From positions 1 to 38,514 of the forward strand of contig CANQJZ010000024.1 of NCBI GenBank assembly GCA_947624385.1: 38,514 nt of DNA, written 5' to 3'. Of this stretch, positions 8,621 to 16,453 are shown piece by piece (the stretch's first letter is position 1; the number at the start of each line of letters is the position of its first letter). A program made the position numbers and the translations under genes. The stretch comes from an uncultured Oscillospiraceae bacterium. Its GTDB lineage: Bacteria; Bacillota; Clostridia; Oscillospirales; Oscillospiraceae. The notes below the pieces were generated by a model that had not been told where the DNA came from, made no database searches, and saw only the letters and a program-made list of their open reading frames with translations.

Positions 8621-8723
8621 GCCCCCCTGTGCAAGGGGGGCTGTCACGCGTAAGCGTGACTGGGGGGTTGTCAACAACCCTTCCGCCTCGCTTCGCTCGG
8701 CACCTCCCCTTACACAGGGGAGG
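8621..8723. repeat. Tandem-hairpin intergenic repeat, copy 2 (family A)
   Basis: Between aspS and comM. Hairpins: 8621-8627/8635-8641 (C6/G6 arms), 8643-8649/8654-8660 (GTCACGC with GTAA loop), 8665-8670/8675-8680 and 8703-8710/8716-8723, with the self-complementary CTCGCTTCGCTCG run at about 8687-8699. The order of G-rich hairpin, CTGTCA, hairpin and TGACTGGGGG matches copy 1 at 4579-4625, while the hairpin bases differ compensatorily. On the minus strand it lies in the leader of comM. Confidence 0.75.
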
Positions 8724-8759
8724 CGTTCCAAGCGGTGCGCGCCGACGGCGCGGGCTTAT

Positions 8760-10535
8760 TTATTCCTCCACGCCGACGACCGCGATATGAAGCTCGTCCA
8801 GCTGCTTTTGCTCCACGGCGCCGGGGGCGTCCATCATCAGGTCCTGGGCGTTCTTGTTCATGGGGAAGGGTATGATCTCCCGGATAGAGGGCTCGCCCGC
8901 CAGGAGCATCACCATCCTGTCCACGCCGGGGGCGATGCCCGCGTGAGGCGGCGCGCCGTAGCAGAAGGCGTTGTACATGGCGGGGAACTTGGCCTTCACG
9001 TCGGCCTCGCCCAGGCCCACCATCTCGAAGGCCTTGACCATGATGTCCGGGTCGTGGTTACGCACCGCGCCGGAGGAAAGCTCCACGCCGTTGCAAACAA
9101 GGTCGTACTGATAGGCGTAGATGTCCAGCGGGTCCACCTCGCCCTTTTCCGCCTTTTCCAGTATCTCCAGGCCGCCATTGGGCATGGAGAAGGGGTTGTG
9201 GCAAAACTCCAGCTGGCCGGATTCCTCGCCGATCTCGAACATGGGGAAGTCCACGATCCAGCAAAATTCGTACCGCTTCTCGTCCATGTGGCCGGGGACC
9301 AGCGCGCCCAGCATCTTCACCGCCACGCCGGCGGTTTTCCGGGCCGCGTCCTTCGTCCCGGCGGCGATGAGCCCTAAACTGCCGGGGACCAGGCCCAGGG
9401 CCTTGAGCTCTTCCTCGTGGCCGGTGAGGAACTTGGCCACGCCGCCCACCAGCGCGCCATTTTCGTCCATGCGGACCCAATAGGGCTTGACGCCGGACTG
9501 GACGGAAACATCGTCGCAGAGCTTGTCGATCTGCTTTCTCGTCAGTTCCGCGCCGGTGCAGGGCACGATCTTCACCACCGCCGCGTCCTGGAAGGGCTGG
9601 AAGTCGGTGGCCCTGGCCAGGTCGGTCATGTCCTTCACGGTCAGGTCGATGCGCAGGTCCGGCTTGTCGGTGCCATAAATTTCCATGGCGTCGTTGAACT
9701 TTATGCGCTGGAAGGGGGGCTTGGAGGCCACGTTATACACGCCGTATTTGGCGAAAATCGGCGGCAGCACGTCCTCGATGACGGCGAACACGTCCTCCTG
9801 GCTGGCGAAAGCCATCTCCATGTCCAGCTGGTAGAACTCGCCGGGGGACCGGTCGCCCCGGGCATCCTCGTCCCGGAAGCAGGGGGCGATCTGGAAGTAC
9901 CGGTCGAAGCCGGAGGTCATGAGAAGCTGCTTGAACTGCTGGGGGGCCTGGGGCAGGGCGTAGAACTTGCCGGGGTGCTTCCGGGCCGGGACCAGATAGT
10001 CCCGCGCCCCCTCCGGGCTGGAGGCCGTCAGGATGGGGGTGGTGATCTCCAAAAAGTCGTGGGCCATCATGCCCGCCCGGAGCGCCGCGACCACGTTGCA
10101 GCGCAGGACGATGTTCTTCTTCACCGCCGGGTTGCGCAGGTCCAGGTACCGGTACTTCAGCCGCAGGCTCTCGTCCGCGTCCCGGCTGCGGTTTATCTCA
10201 AAGGGCAGCTCATTGTAGTGGCAGCGGCCCAGGACCTCCACCGCCTCCGGGACGATCTCGATGTCCCCGGTGGGCAGTTTGGGGTTTTTGCTGTCCCGCT
10301 CCCGGACCGTGCCGGTGACGGAGACGGTGCTCTCCTTGGCGATGGCCCGGAAGGCCTTCACCATTTCCTCGGTCTCGGCCACCGCCTGGGTGGTTCCGTA
10401 AAAGTCCCGTATCACGGCAAAGGCCAGGGCGGAGGATACCACGCGGACGTTTTCCAGCCAGCCCACGATCGTGACCTTTTCCCCGGCGTTTTCAAGCCGC
10501 AGTTCATTGCAGGTATGGGTGCGCATCTGTGTCAT
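8760..10535 (-). CDS. aspS: Aspartyl-tRNA synthetase (bacterial type)
   Basis: Class II synthetase charging tRNA-Asp in the cytoplasm. The 591 residues match the long bacterial form with the GAD insertion domain. Visible parts are the OB-fold anticodon-binding domain at the N-terminus (VTIVGWLENVR), class II motif 2 (FRDEDARGDRSPGEFYQLDME) and motif 3 near the end (GIAPGVDRMVMLLAGEPSIRE). The ATG has AAGGAGAGAT upstream, which overlaps the hisS stop region. It sits 3 bases after hisS, the common hisS-aspS pair. Whether it also misacylates tRNA-Asn cannot be decided here. Confidence 0.97.
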   Translation of the reverse strand: MTQMRTHTCNELRLENAGEKVTIVGWLENVRVVSSALAFAVIRDFYGTTQAVAETEEMVKAFRAIAKESTVSVTGTVRERDSKNPKLPTGDIEIVPEAVEVLGRCHYNELPFEINRSRDADESLRLKYRYLDLRNPAVKKNIVLRCNVVAALRAGMMAHDFLEITTPILTASSPEGARDYLVPARKHPGKFYALPQAPQQFKQLLMTSGFDRYFQIAPCFRDEDARGDRSPGEFYQLDMEMAFASQEDVFAVIEDVLPPIFAKYGVYNVASKPPFQRIKFNDAMEIYGTDKPDLRIDLTVKDMTDLARATDFQPFQDAAVVKIVPCTGAELTRKQIDKLCDDVSVQSGVKPYWVRMDENGALVGGVAKFLTGHEEELKALGLVPGSLGLIAAGTKDAARKTAGVAVKMLGALVPGHMDEKRYEFCWIVDFPMFEIGEESGQLEFCHNPFSMPNGGLEILEKAEKGEVDPLDIYAYQYDLVCNGVELSSGAVRNHDPDIMVKAFEMVGLGEADVKAKFPAMYNAFCYGAPPHAGIAPGVDRMVMLLAGEPSIREIIPFPMNKNAQDLMMDAPGAVEQKQLDELHIAVVGVEE

Positions 10536-10538
10536 TTC

Positions 10539-11873
10539 TTATCTCTCCTTCACCGGCGTCACCGGCGTATGCAAACTCTCTTTTATGATCTCGGCGGCCC
10601 GGTCCACGCCCACGGTGCTTTGTTCGCCGGTGCGCAGGTCCTTGAGCCCCACGGTGCCATTGGCGGCCTCGTCCTCGCCCACCACGGCGGCGTAGGGGAT
10701 ACGCAGCTTGTCCGCGTAGGCGAACTTGGCCTTGGCCTTTTTCTTCTCCGTGTACACCTGGGTGCGCACGCCCGCGTTTCGCAGCGCGGCGGCGCAGCGG
10801 ACGGCGTAGTCCAGCTCGTCCCCCAGGGGTATCACCAGCGCGTCGCAGGGAGCGGTGGGCAGCGCGTCGTTCAACAGCCCCTGCTCCCGCAGGATATAAA
10901 ATAGCCGCGTCACGCCGATGCTCAGTCCCACGCCGGGCAGCTTCCGGTCGGTGTAATACCCGGCCAGGTCGTCATAGCGCCCGCCGGAGCACACAGAGCC
11001 GACTTCGGGGTAGTCCAGAAGCTGGGTCTCGTACACCGTGCCGGTGTAATAGTCCAGCCCACGGGCGATGGTCAGGTCCACCCGCCACTTGTCCTCCGGC
11101 ACGCCGAAGCCCGGCAGCAGGGCCGTCACGGCCTTTAATTCGGCCAGCCCCGCGTCCAGAGCGGAGTTTTTCCCGGCCAGCCCTTCCAGGGTACCCATGG
11201 GGTCGGGCGCGGACAGGATATCCAGAAGCTCCGCCGCCTTGTCCGCTGTCATGCCCAGGTCGGCCAAAATACCGGCCACCTTCTCCGGACCTATCTTTTC
11301 CAGCTTGTCCACCGCGCCCATGACGGCCGCCGGGTCGGCCACGTCCAGCAGCGCGAACAGGCCGTTCAGGACCTTGCGGTTGTTGATGCGGATGCAAAAC
11401 CGCTCCAGCCCCAGCCGGCGCAGAGCGTCGCAGATAACAGCGGGCATTTCCGCGTCGCTGGCGATGTCCAGCGTCCCGTCGCCGATCACGTCGATGTCGG
11501 CCTGGTAAAACTCCCGGAACCGGCCCCGCTGGGCCCGCTCACCCCGGTAGACCTTGGCGATCTGGTACCGGCGGAAGGGGAAGGCCAGCTGGCCGGCGTT
11601 CATGGCCACATACTTGGCCAGCGGGACCGTCAGGTCGAACCGCAGGGCCAGGTCGCTGTCGCCCTTTGTGAAGCGGTAGATCTGTTTTTCCGTCTCGCCG
11701 CCGCCCTTGGCCAGCAGCACCTCCGCCGATTCGATGGCGGGGGTGTCGATACCGGTGAAGCCGTACAGCGCATAGGTCTGGCGCAGCACGCCCAGCACCG
11801 CGTCCATCTGGGCCTGTTTATCGGGCAGCAGCTCCATAAACCCGGACAGGGTCCGGGGCTTGATCCGTTGCAT
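10539..11873 (-). CDS. hisS: Histidyl-tRNA synthetase
   Basis: Class II synthetase charging tRNA-His. The 444 residues show motif 2 (VYRGERAQRGRFREFYQADIDVIG), the histidine-binding segment ARGLDYYTGTVYE, the GGRYDDL run and a C-terminal anticodon-binding domain (about 345-430). The presence of both histidine-specific segments argues against the HisZ paralogue, which regulates HisG. ATG at 11873 with TAAGGAG upstream. It lies between the MgsA-like gene (9-base gap) and aspS. Confidence 0.96.
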   Translation of the reverse strand: MQRIKPRTLSGFMELLPDKQAQMDAVLGVLRQTYALYGFTGIDTPAIESAEVLLAKGGGETEKQIYRFTKGDSDLALRFDLTVPLAKYVAMNAGQLAFPFRRYQIAKVYRGERAQRGRFREFYQADIDVIGDGTLDIASDAEMPAVICDALRRLGLERFCIRINNRKVLNGLFALLDVADPAAVMGAVDKLEKIGPEKVAGILADLGMTADKAAELLDILSAPDPMGTLEGLAGKNSALDAGLAELKAVTALLPGFGVPEDKWRVDLTIARGLDYYTGTVYETQLLDYPEVGSVCSGGRYDDLAGYYTDRKLPGVGLSIGVTRLFYILREQGLLNDALPTAPCDALVIPLGDELDYAVRCAAALRNAGVRTQVYTEKKKAKAKFAYADKLRIPYAAVVGEDEAANGTVGLKDLRTGEQSTVGVDRAAEIIKESLHTPVTPVKER

Positions 11874-11882
11874 AGACGCTCC

Positions 11883-12293
11883 TTATTTTTTCTTATTTTT
11901 GGGATTGACGATATCGCGCCAGGCAAAGTCGCCCCGACGCAGACCCTGCACCAGCACCTCCGCCGTGGCGATATTGGAGGCGAAGGGGATGTTGTGGTTG
12001 GCGCAGAGAAGACTGATCTCGTTGACCGGGCCGAACAGCTCCGGATGATAGGGGTCGGCGAAAAACAGGACCAGGTCGATCTCGTTATAGGCGATGCGGG
12101 CGCCGATCTGCTGCACGCCGCCCTGGGCCGCGCCCATATAAAGCTCGATGGGCAGGCCGGTGGCCTCGCTGACCAGCTTGCCGGTGGCGTTGGTGGCGAT
12201 GATGTTGTGCTCGGCCAGGATGCTGCAATAGGCGATGCAGAACTGGACCATGAGCTCCTTCTTCCCGTCGTGTGCCATCAATGCGATATTCAT
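11883..12293 (-). CDS. Methylglyoxal synthase-like protein with degenerate active site
   Basis: The 136-residue protein aligns end to end with clostridial MgsA (N-terminal IALMAHDGKKELM, GARIAYNEIDLVLFF, NIPFASNIATAEVLV, C-terminal WRDIVNPK). MgsA converts dihydroxyacetone phosphate to methylglyoxal. However, the catalytic aspartate (E. coli Asp71 in GGDQQ) is valine here: GGVQQ, Val60, codon GTG read on the minus strand. The PHDPD stretch with His98 and Asp101 is replaced by ELFGPVN, and the phosphate-binding LSG segment reads MGA. Asp91 (DP) is kept. Catalysis as in MgsA is therefore doubtful and a sensing or regulatory role is possible. Strong AGGAGGT ribosome site, so it is expressed. It sits between PBP2 and hisS. 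Confidence 0.85.
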   Translation of the reverse strand: MNIALMAHDGKKELMVQFCIAYCSILAEHNIIATNATGKLVSEATGLPIELYMGAAQGGVQQIGARIAYNEIDLVLFFADPYHPELFGPVNEISLLCANHNIPFASNIATAEVLVQGLRRGDFAWRDIVNPKNKKK

Positions 12294-12330
12294 AAACGTA
12301 CCTCCTACGTATTGTCTTTTTTACCGCGCA

Positions 12331-14433
12331 TCAGCGCAGCAGAGTCAGCTCGTCCTCCGTGTTCTGGGTGCTCAGCTGGAAGTCGAAGTAATACTGGAGC
12401 ATGTCGCGGGCCATGACGCCCAGGTTAGCGCCCTTGGAGCCGTTCTCTATGGCCACGGCCACGGCGATCTCCGGGCTCTGGTAGGGCGCGAAGCAGATGA
12501 AGAAGGCGTCGTTGGTGCTGCTCTCGGTCTCTGTAGTGCCTGTCTTGGCGGCCACTTCATACTGGAATCCGGCGAAGGGCACGTACGCGGTGCCCCAGCG
12601 GTTGGTGACGGCGCCCCGCATGCCCTCGTGTATCAGGTCCCAGGTGGTCTGGGGCGTGTCCACCTGGCTCATGACCTCCGGCTCGCGCTCATAGACGCTC
12701 TCGGAGTAATCGTAGCTGGAAGCGGACTTCAGGATGGAGCAGCTGTACACCGTGCCGCCGTTGGCGATGGCCGCGGCGTACCGGCCCAGCTGCAGCGGCG
12801 TGATGCCGGTCAGGCCCTGGCCGATGGAGGCCAGCAGGGTGTCGGCCGCGTACCACGCCTGGTCCCGCATGCCCTTATAAAGCTCGGCCTTGTAGGCGGG
12901 GGAGGACACGCGGCCCGTGGCCTCGGCCAGCTCTATGCCGGTAGGCTCGCCCAGGCCCAGCATCTTGGCGTACTTGTCGATGTTGTCGATGCCGATGGTA
13001 TCGCCCACGGTGAAGAAGAAGTAGTTGCAGCTGTAGGTCAGCGCGCCGCTGACGTTCAGCTCCCCGTGGGGGCCGCCGGTGCAGCCGGGGGCGTAGCCGT
13101 CGTCGATGTACTTGTCATAGATGGTGGTGCAGTTGACCATGGTGTCCGCGCCGAAAAAGCCGGTGTCGATGCCCGCCACGGCCATACAGGGCTTCCAGGT
13201 GGAGCCGGGGGAGTAAAGGCCCGACAGCACCCGGTTCGTAAGCGGCCGGTTCTCGTTTTCCAGCAGGGTATTGTAATCGTCCCAATAGGTCTCCAGGTTA
13301 TAAGACGGGTAGCTCGCCATTGCCAGCGGCTCGCCGGTGCGGGTGTCGATGGCCACGATGGCCCCGCCGGTGATGAGCTCCCGCACGTCCCTGGGCCGGT
13401 GCTCCGCCTGGGCCTGGGCGTTTTCCGCCTCGGTCTGCAGGTTCGTCGTCTCGATGTAATTGGCCAGGGTGGACTCGGCGGCGGCCTGCAGCCGGATATC
13501 CAGGGTCAGGTAGATGTTGTTGCCGGGCTTGGGCGTCTTGGTATAGGTGGTGCCGGTGACGATGCCCTCCGCGGTGCGGGTGATCTCCGCCTCGCCGTCC
13601 ACCCCGTGGAGCATGCTCTCAAAGGCGGCCTCCGCGCCGGACTGGCCCACGATGGCGTCCAGGGGATAGTCCAGGTCCTTATAGCGCTTATACTGCTCGG
13701 CGCTCATCAGGCCCGTGTAGCCCAGAATATGGGGCGCGTAGCTGGTATTGTATTCCCGGACGTAACTGACCTGGACCTCGATGCCGGGCAGGTCCGCCTC
13801 CATCAGGGCGGTGATGGTGTTGATGGACACGTCCCGGGCGAAGACATAGGCGGAGGTGTTGATGTCATAGCGTACGTTCACGCCGTAGCGCACGCCGGCG
13901 ATGATGCGCAGCTCCTGGGCGGAGTAATTGCCGTCGATGGCGTACCGGGAGCGCATTTTCGCCATGATCTCCACGGCGGAGGCGTCCGGGTCCATCTTGT
14001 TGGCGGACAGCCATGCCTTCAGCAGCAGCGACTGGGTGGCGGACATGTCCGTGAACTCCCAGGGCGGCTCCATGGTGATGGGCAGCTCGTCGTTATAGCT
14101 GTCGCCGTTTTCCTCGATGATGGAGCACATCTGCAAAATGATGGCGTTGGCCTCGTCGATGGAGATGTCCTCGTTCATCAGCAGCTCCTCGTCCTTGATG
14201 AACAGATTGTTGCAGCTGCGGTTGGACACCAGCAGCCGGCCGTACCGGTCCATGATGTTGCCCCGGGCGGCGATGACGGTCTCGTGGGAGACGATGGAGT
14301 TGACGGAGTTTTCGTACGCCTGGTTGCCCTCGACGATCTGCAGGTCGTACAGCTTGACGAAAAACACGGCCAGCACGGCCAGCACGAACAGGCCCAGAAA
14401 AACGAGCCGGCCTGTGCTTATCAGCTTTCTCAT
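12331..14433 (-). CDS. mrdA: Penicillin-binding protein 2 (class B transpeptidase, elongasome)
   Basis: Membrane-anchored DD-transpeptidase that crosslinks peptidoglycan in the elongation complex with MreC/MreD. The 700-residue protein has one N-terminal helix (about residues 9-28), a PBP dimerisation domain (about 50-300) and a transpeptidase domain with S411-TWK, S468-CN and K630-TG. All catalytic motifs are intact. The start at 14433 is chosen since it gives MRKLISTGRL directly before the anchor, with GAAAGG upstream; an upstream in-frame extension overlaps mreD. It follows mreD by 47 bases. Gene symbol by role and context; pbpA is also used in Gram-positives. Confidence 0.94.
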   Translation of the reverse strand: MRKLISTGRLVFLGLFVLAVLAVFFVKLYDLQIVEGNQAYENSVNSIVSHETVIAARGNIMDRYGRLLVSNRSCNNLFIKDEELLMNEDISIDEANAIILQMCSIIEENGDSYNDELPITMEPPWEFTDMSATQSLLLKAWLSANKMDPDASAVEIMAKMRSRYAIDGNYSAQELRIIAGVRYGVNVRYDINTSAYVFARDVSINTITALMEADLPGIEVQVSYVREYNTSYAPHILGYTGLMSAEQYKRYKDLDYPLDAIVGQSGAEAAFESMLHGVDGEAEITRTAEGIVTGTTYTKTPKPGNNIYLTLDIRLQAAAESTLANYIETTNLQTEAENAQAQAEHRPRDVRELITGGAIVAIDTRTGEPLAMASYPSYNLETYWDDYNTLLENENRPLTNRVLSGLYSPGSTWKPCMAVAGIDTGFFGADTMVNCTTIYDKYIDDGYAPGCTGGPHGELNVSGALTYSCNYFFFTVGDTIGIDNIDKYAKMLGLGEPTGIELAEATGRVSSPAYKAELYKGMRDQAWYAADTLLASIGQGLTGITPLQLGRYAAAIANGGTVYSCSILKSASSYDYSESVYEREPEVMSQVDTPQTTWDLIHEGMRGAVTNRWGTAYVPFAGFQYEVAAKTGTTETESSTNDAFFICFAPYQSPEIAVAVAIENGSKGANLGVMARDMLQYYFDFQLSTQNTEDELTLLR

Positions 14434-14480
14434 GGGTATTGCCTTTCTTTCGGAAAACGGGAAAAACGGCAGACGCCTAT

Positions 14481-15035
14481 TCAGCGGCCCATAGGACGGG
14501 CGGCGATGAGCTTGCAGGGGAAGTATACCGGCACGGCCCAGACCAGGCTCCACCCGGTCTGGATAAGGCCCGTGCGCACCACGCGCCAGACGTACCCCCC
14601 GGCGTAATATAGCCGCCGGAAGGCCTCCGCGTCGTCCCCGGACAAGAACAGCGTGCGGAACATCTGGCAGAAGGCTATCACGGCCAGGGTCAGCGCCGCC
14701 ATGACCAGATAGGACACCAGGCCCTTTTGCAGCATGTACTTACCCAGCGCGCCCACGAGAAGGCCCGCCGCGGGCAGCAGTATGGTGAACAGCACCACGT
14801 GGTCGGTGTAGCCCATGTCGGCGAAAAATCCCGCCGCCAGGCCCAAAAAGCCGCCCCATACGCCGCCTTCAAACAGTCCCACCGCCACCACCAGCGACGG
14901 CGCCAGCATAGCTTTCACGCCGGCCAGGGGGATACGGGACACGATCAGGTTCTGCAAAATGAACACGCCCGCCAGCATGAGAGCGTACACGATGGCCCGG
15001 CGGAGCTTGGATAAGTCGATAAGGTCAAGTAACAT
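14481..15035 (-). CDS. mreD: Rod shape-determining protein MreD
   Basis: Small integral membrane protein of the elongasome, 184 residues, with about five hydrophobic helices (residues near 12-30, 40-58, 68-90, 100-120 and 150-175). The conserved GFFADMGY segment after the GGVWGGFLGLAAG glycine-rich run is typical of MreD. The ATG follows CAGGAGTGACGGGCT, which overlaps the mreC stop, so translation is coupled. Placement between mreC and PBP2 supports the call. Confidence 0.92.
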   Translation of the reverse strand: MLLDLIDLSKLRRAIVYALMLAGVFILQNLIVSRIPLAGVKAMLAPSLVVAVGLFEGGVWGGFLGLAAGFFADMGYTDHVVLFTILLPAAGLLVGALGKYMLQKGLVSYLVMAALTLAVIAFCQMFRTLFLSGDDAEAFRRLYYAGGYVWRVVRTGLIQTGWSLVWAVPVYFPCKLIAARPMGR

Positions 15036-15041
15036 AGCCCG

Positions 15042-15890
15042 TCACTCCTGCACGGTGAAGTCCGTTATCACGAACACCTGGGTCAGACTGCCCAGGTCGC
15101 AGGCCGGCTCCACCACGCCGTAAAGCGTCTGGCCGTTGCCCTCGCTGAGCACGGAGCGGATGTAGCCGATGACCAGGCCCTGGGGGATGGACCCGCGGCC
15201 GGAGGTGAGCACTGCCTCGTCCTCGATGAGCTGAGCGTTCTCGGAAAGATACGTCAGCCGCAGACAGCCCTCCTGCATAAGCGCAAAGTCGCCCACGCAC
15301 ATGCCCACCGCGCCGGCCTCGCCGACTAACGCGCCCACGTCGATAGCGGAGTCGATGACCGTGCGGACCGTACACCAGGTGTCCCCAAGCTCGATGACCT
15401 GGCCCACCAGCGCGCCGTATTCCGTCACCACGCAGTCGCCCACCTCAAAGGGGTTGGTGGCGTTGGACGAGCCCTTGGACAGGCGGAAGGTGCTCTCCCA
15501 GTTGGAGCTGGACCACTCGGTGATCTTGGCCGATTCCATGACGTAATCCGTGTGCTTCTCGGCGAAGTTCAAAAGCTCCCGCAGCCGGTCGTTTTCCTCC
15601 TTGTACTGGCTCGCGTCGATGGCCGCCTGCTGGGCCTCGGCAAGCTGGGCCCGCAGGGCGTTGTTTTCCGCCACCAGCTGGTCGTATTTGTAGATATAGC
15701 CGTAAAAGCCCTCGATCCAGTCCACGGCGGAGGCCGCCGCCTGGCCCACGGGGCTGGCGATGGCGCCGGTGATGTTGGAAAGAAGCCCCGCCCGGCCGTC
15801 CAGCAGGTTGGCGGCCAGCGCCACGATGAGCGCCACGACGATGACGGCCACGCCTACGCGCACGCCGTATTTTTTGAGATATTCCTTCAA
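15042..15890 (-). CDS. mreC: Rod shape-determining protein MreC
   Basis: Bitopic membrane protein that scaffolds MreB, MreD and PBP2. It has an N-terminal helix, a coiled-coil (YKYDQLVAENNALRAQLAE onwards) and C-terminal beta domains with GDCVVTEYGALVGQV. There is no good ATG. I prefer TTG at 15890, which overlaps the maf stop as TTGA and has CGGAG about 10 bases upstream; it gives MKEYLKKYGVRVGVAV, a typical MreC N-terminus, and 282 residues. A second in-frame TTG at 15935 would add 15 residues inside maf. Confidence 0.9.
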   Translation of the reverse strand: MKEYLKKYGVRVGVAVIVVALIVALAANLLDGRAGLLSNITGAIASPVGQAAASAVDWIEGFYGYIYKYDQLVAENNALRAQLAEAQQAAIDASQYKEENDRLRELLNFAEKHTDYVMESAKITEWSSSNWESTFRLSKGSSNATNPFEVGDCVVTEYGALVGQVIELGDTWCTVRTVIDSAIDVGALVGEAGAVGMCVGDFALMQEGCLRLTYLSENAQLIEDEAVLTSGRGSIPQGLVIGYIRSVLSEGNGQTLYGVVEPACDLGSLTQVFVITDFTVQE

Positions 15891-16453
15891 AGCAGCGTAA
15901 CTCCGATCTTGGAAAGCATCTTGCCCAAACGGCAAAGAGGCAGACCCACCACGTTGAAATAGTCGCCCTCGATCTTCTCCACATAGAGGCCCGCCCGGCC
16001 CTGATAGCCGTAGGCCCCGGCCTTGTCCATGGGCTCACCGGTGGCCACGTAAGAGGCGATCTCCGCCTCCGTCATGGGCCGGAAAAAGACCCGCGTCCGC
16101 TCCCAGACGCTCTCCTCGCGGCCGCCGGATATTACCGTGACGCCGGTGTAGACCCGGTGCTCCCGGCCGCTGAGAAGCCCCAGCATGCGTCCGGCGTCGG
16201 CCTCGTCATGGGGCTTGCCCAGAATATCGCCGTCGATCTCCACCACCGTGTCCGCGCCGATGACCACCGCGTCCGGGTATCGCTCCGCCACCTCACGGGC
16301 CTTGGCCTGAGAAAGGGCCAGCGCCGTTTCCCCGGCGTCCGCGCCCACCGGCGGCGTCTCCGGCCCCGTGGCAGGTATCACGTCGAAGGGCAGGCCCAGA
16401 TGGCCCAAAAGCTCCCGCCGCCGTGGCGACGCGGAGGCAAGGATCAGCTTCAT
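15887..16453 (-). CDS. maf: Maf-family nucleoside triphosphate pyrophosphatase
   Basis: Housecleaning pyrophosphatase that hydrolyses noncanonical or modified nucleotides (dTTP/UTP-type) to monophosphates. The 188 residues carry the family signature ASASPRRRELL at the N-terminus, GADTVVEIDGDILGKP in the middle and GDYFNVVGLPL near the C-terminus. ATG with AAAGGAG upstream. It overlaps the U32 gene by 4 bases (ATGA) and mreC by 4 bases (TTGA), so the three are translated as one coupled unit. The maf-mreC order is conserved in many Firmicutes. Confidence 0.95.
   Translation of the reverse strand: MKLILASASPRRRELLGHLGLPFDVIPATGPETPPVGADAGETALALSQAKAREVAERYPDAVVIGADTVVEIDGDILGKPHDEADAGRMLGLLSGREHRVYTGVTVISGGREESVWERTRVFFRPMTEAEIASYVATGEPMDKAGAYGYQGRAGLYVEKIEGDYFNVVGLPLCRLGKMLSKIGVTLL

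Noticed and set aside
9417-10904. 495-codon plus-strand frame opposite aspS/hisS
   Set aside because: Runs across the aspS-hisS junction antisense to two intact synthetases.
12235-14607. Long open frame (790 codons) on the plus strand opposite PBP2
   Set aside because: Antisense to an intact PBP2 with all catalytic motifs; its composition (Gly, His, Val, Asp repeats) is that of a shadow frame in GC-rich DNA.
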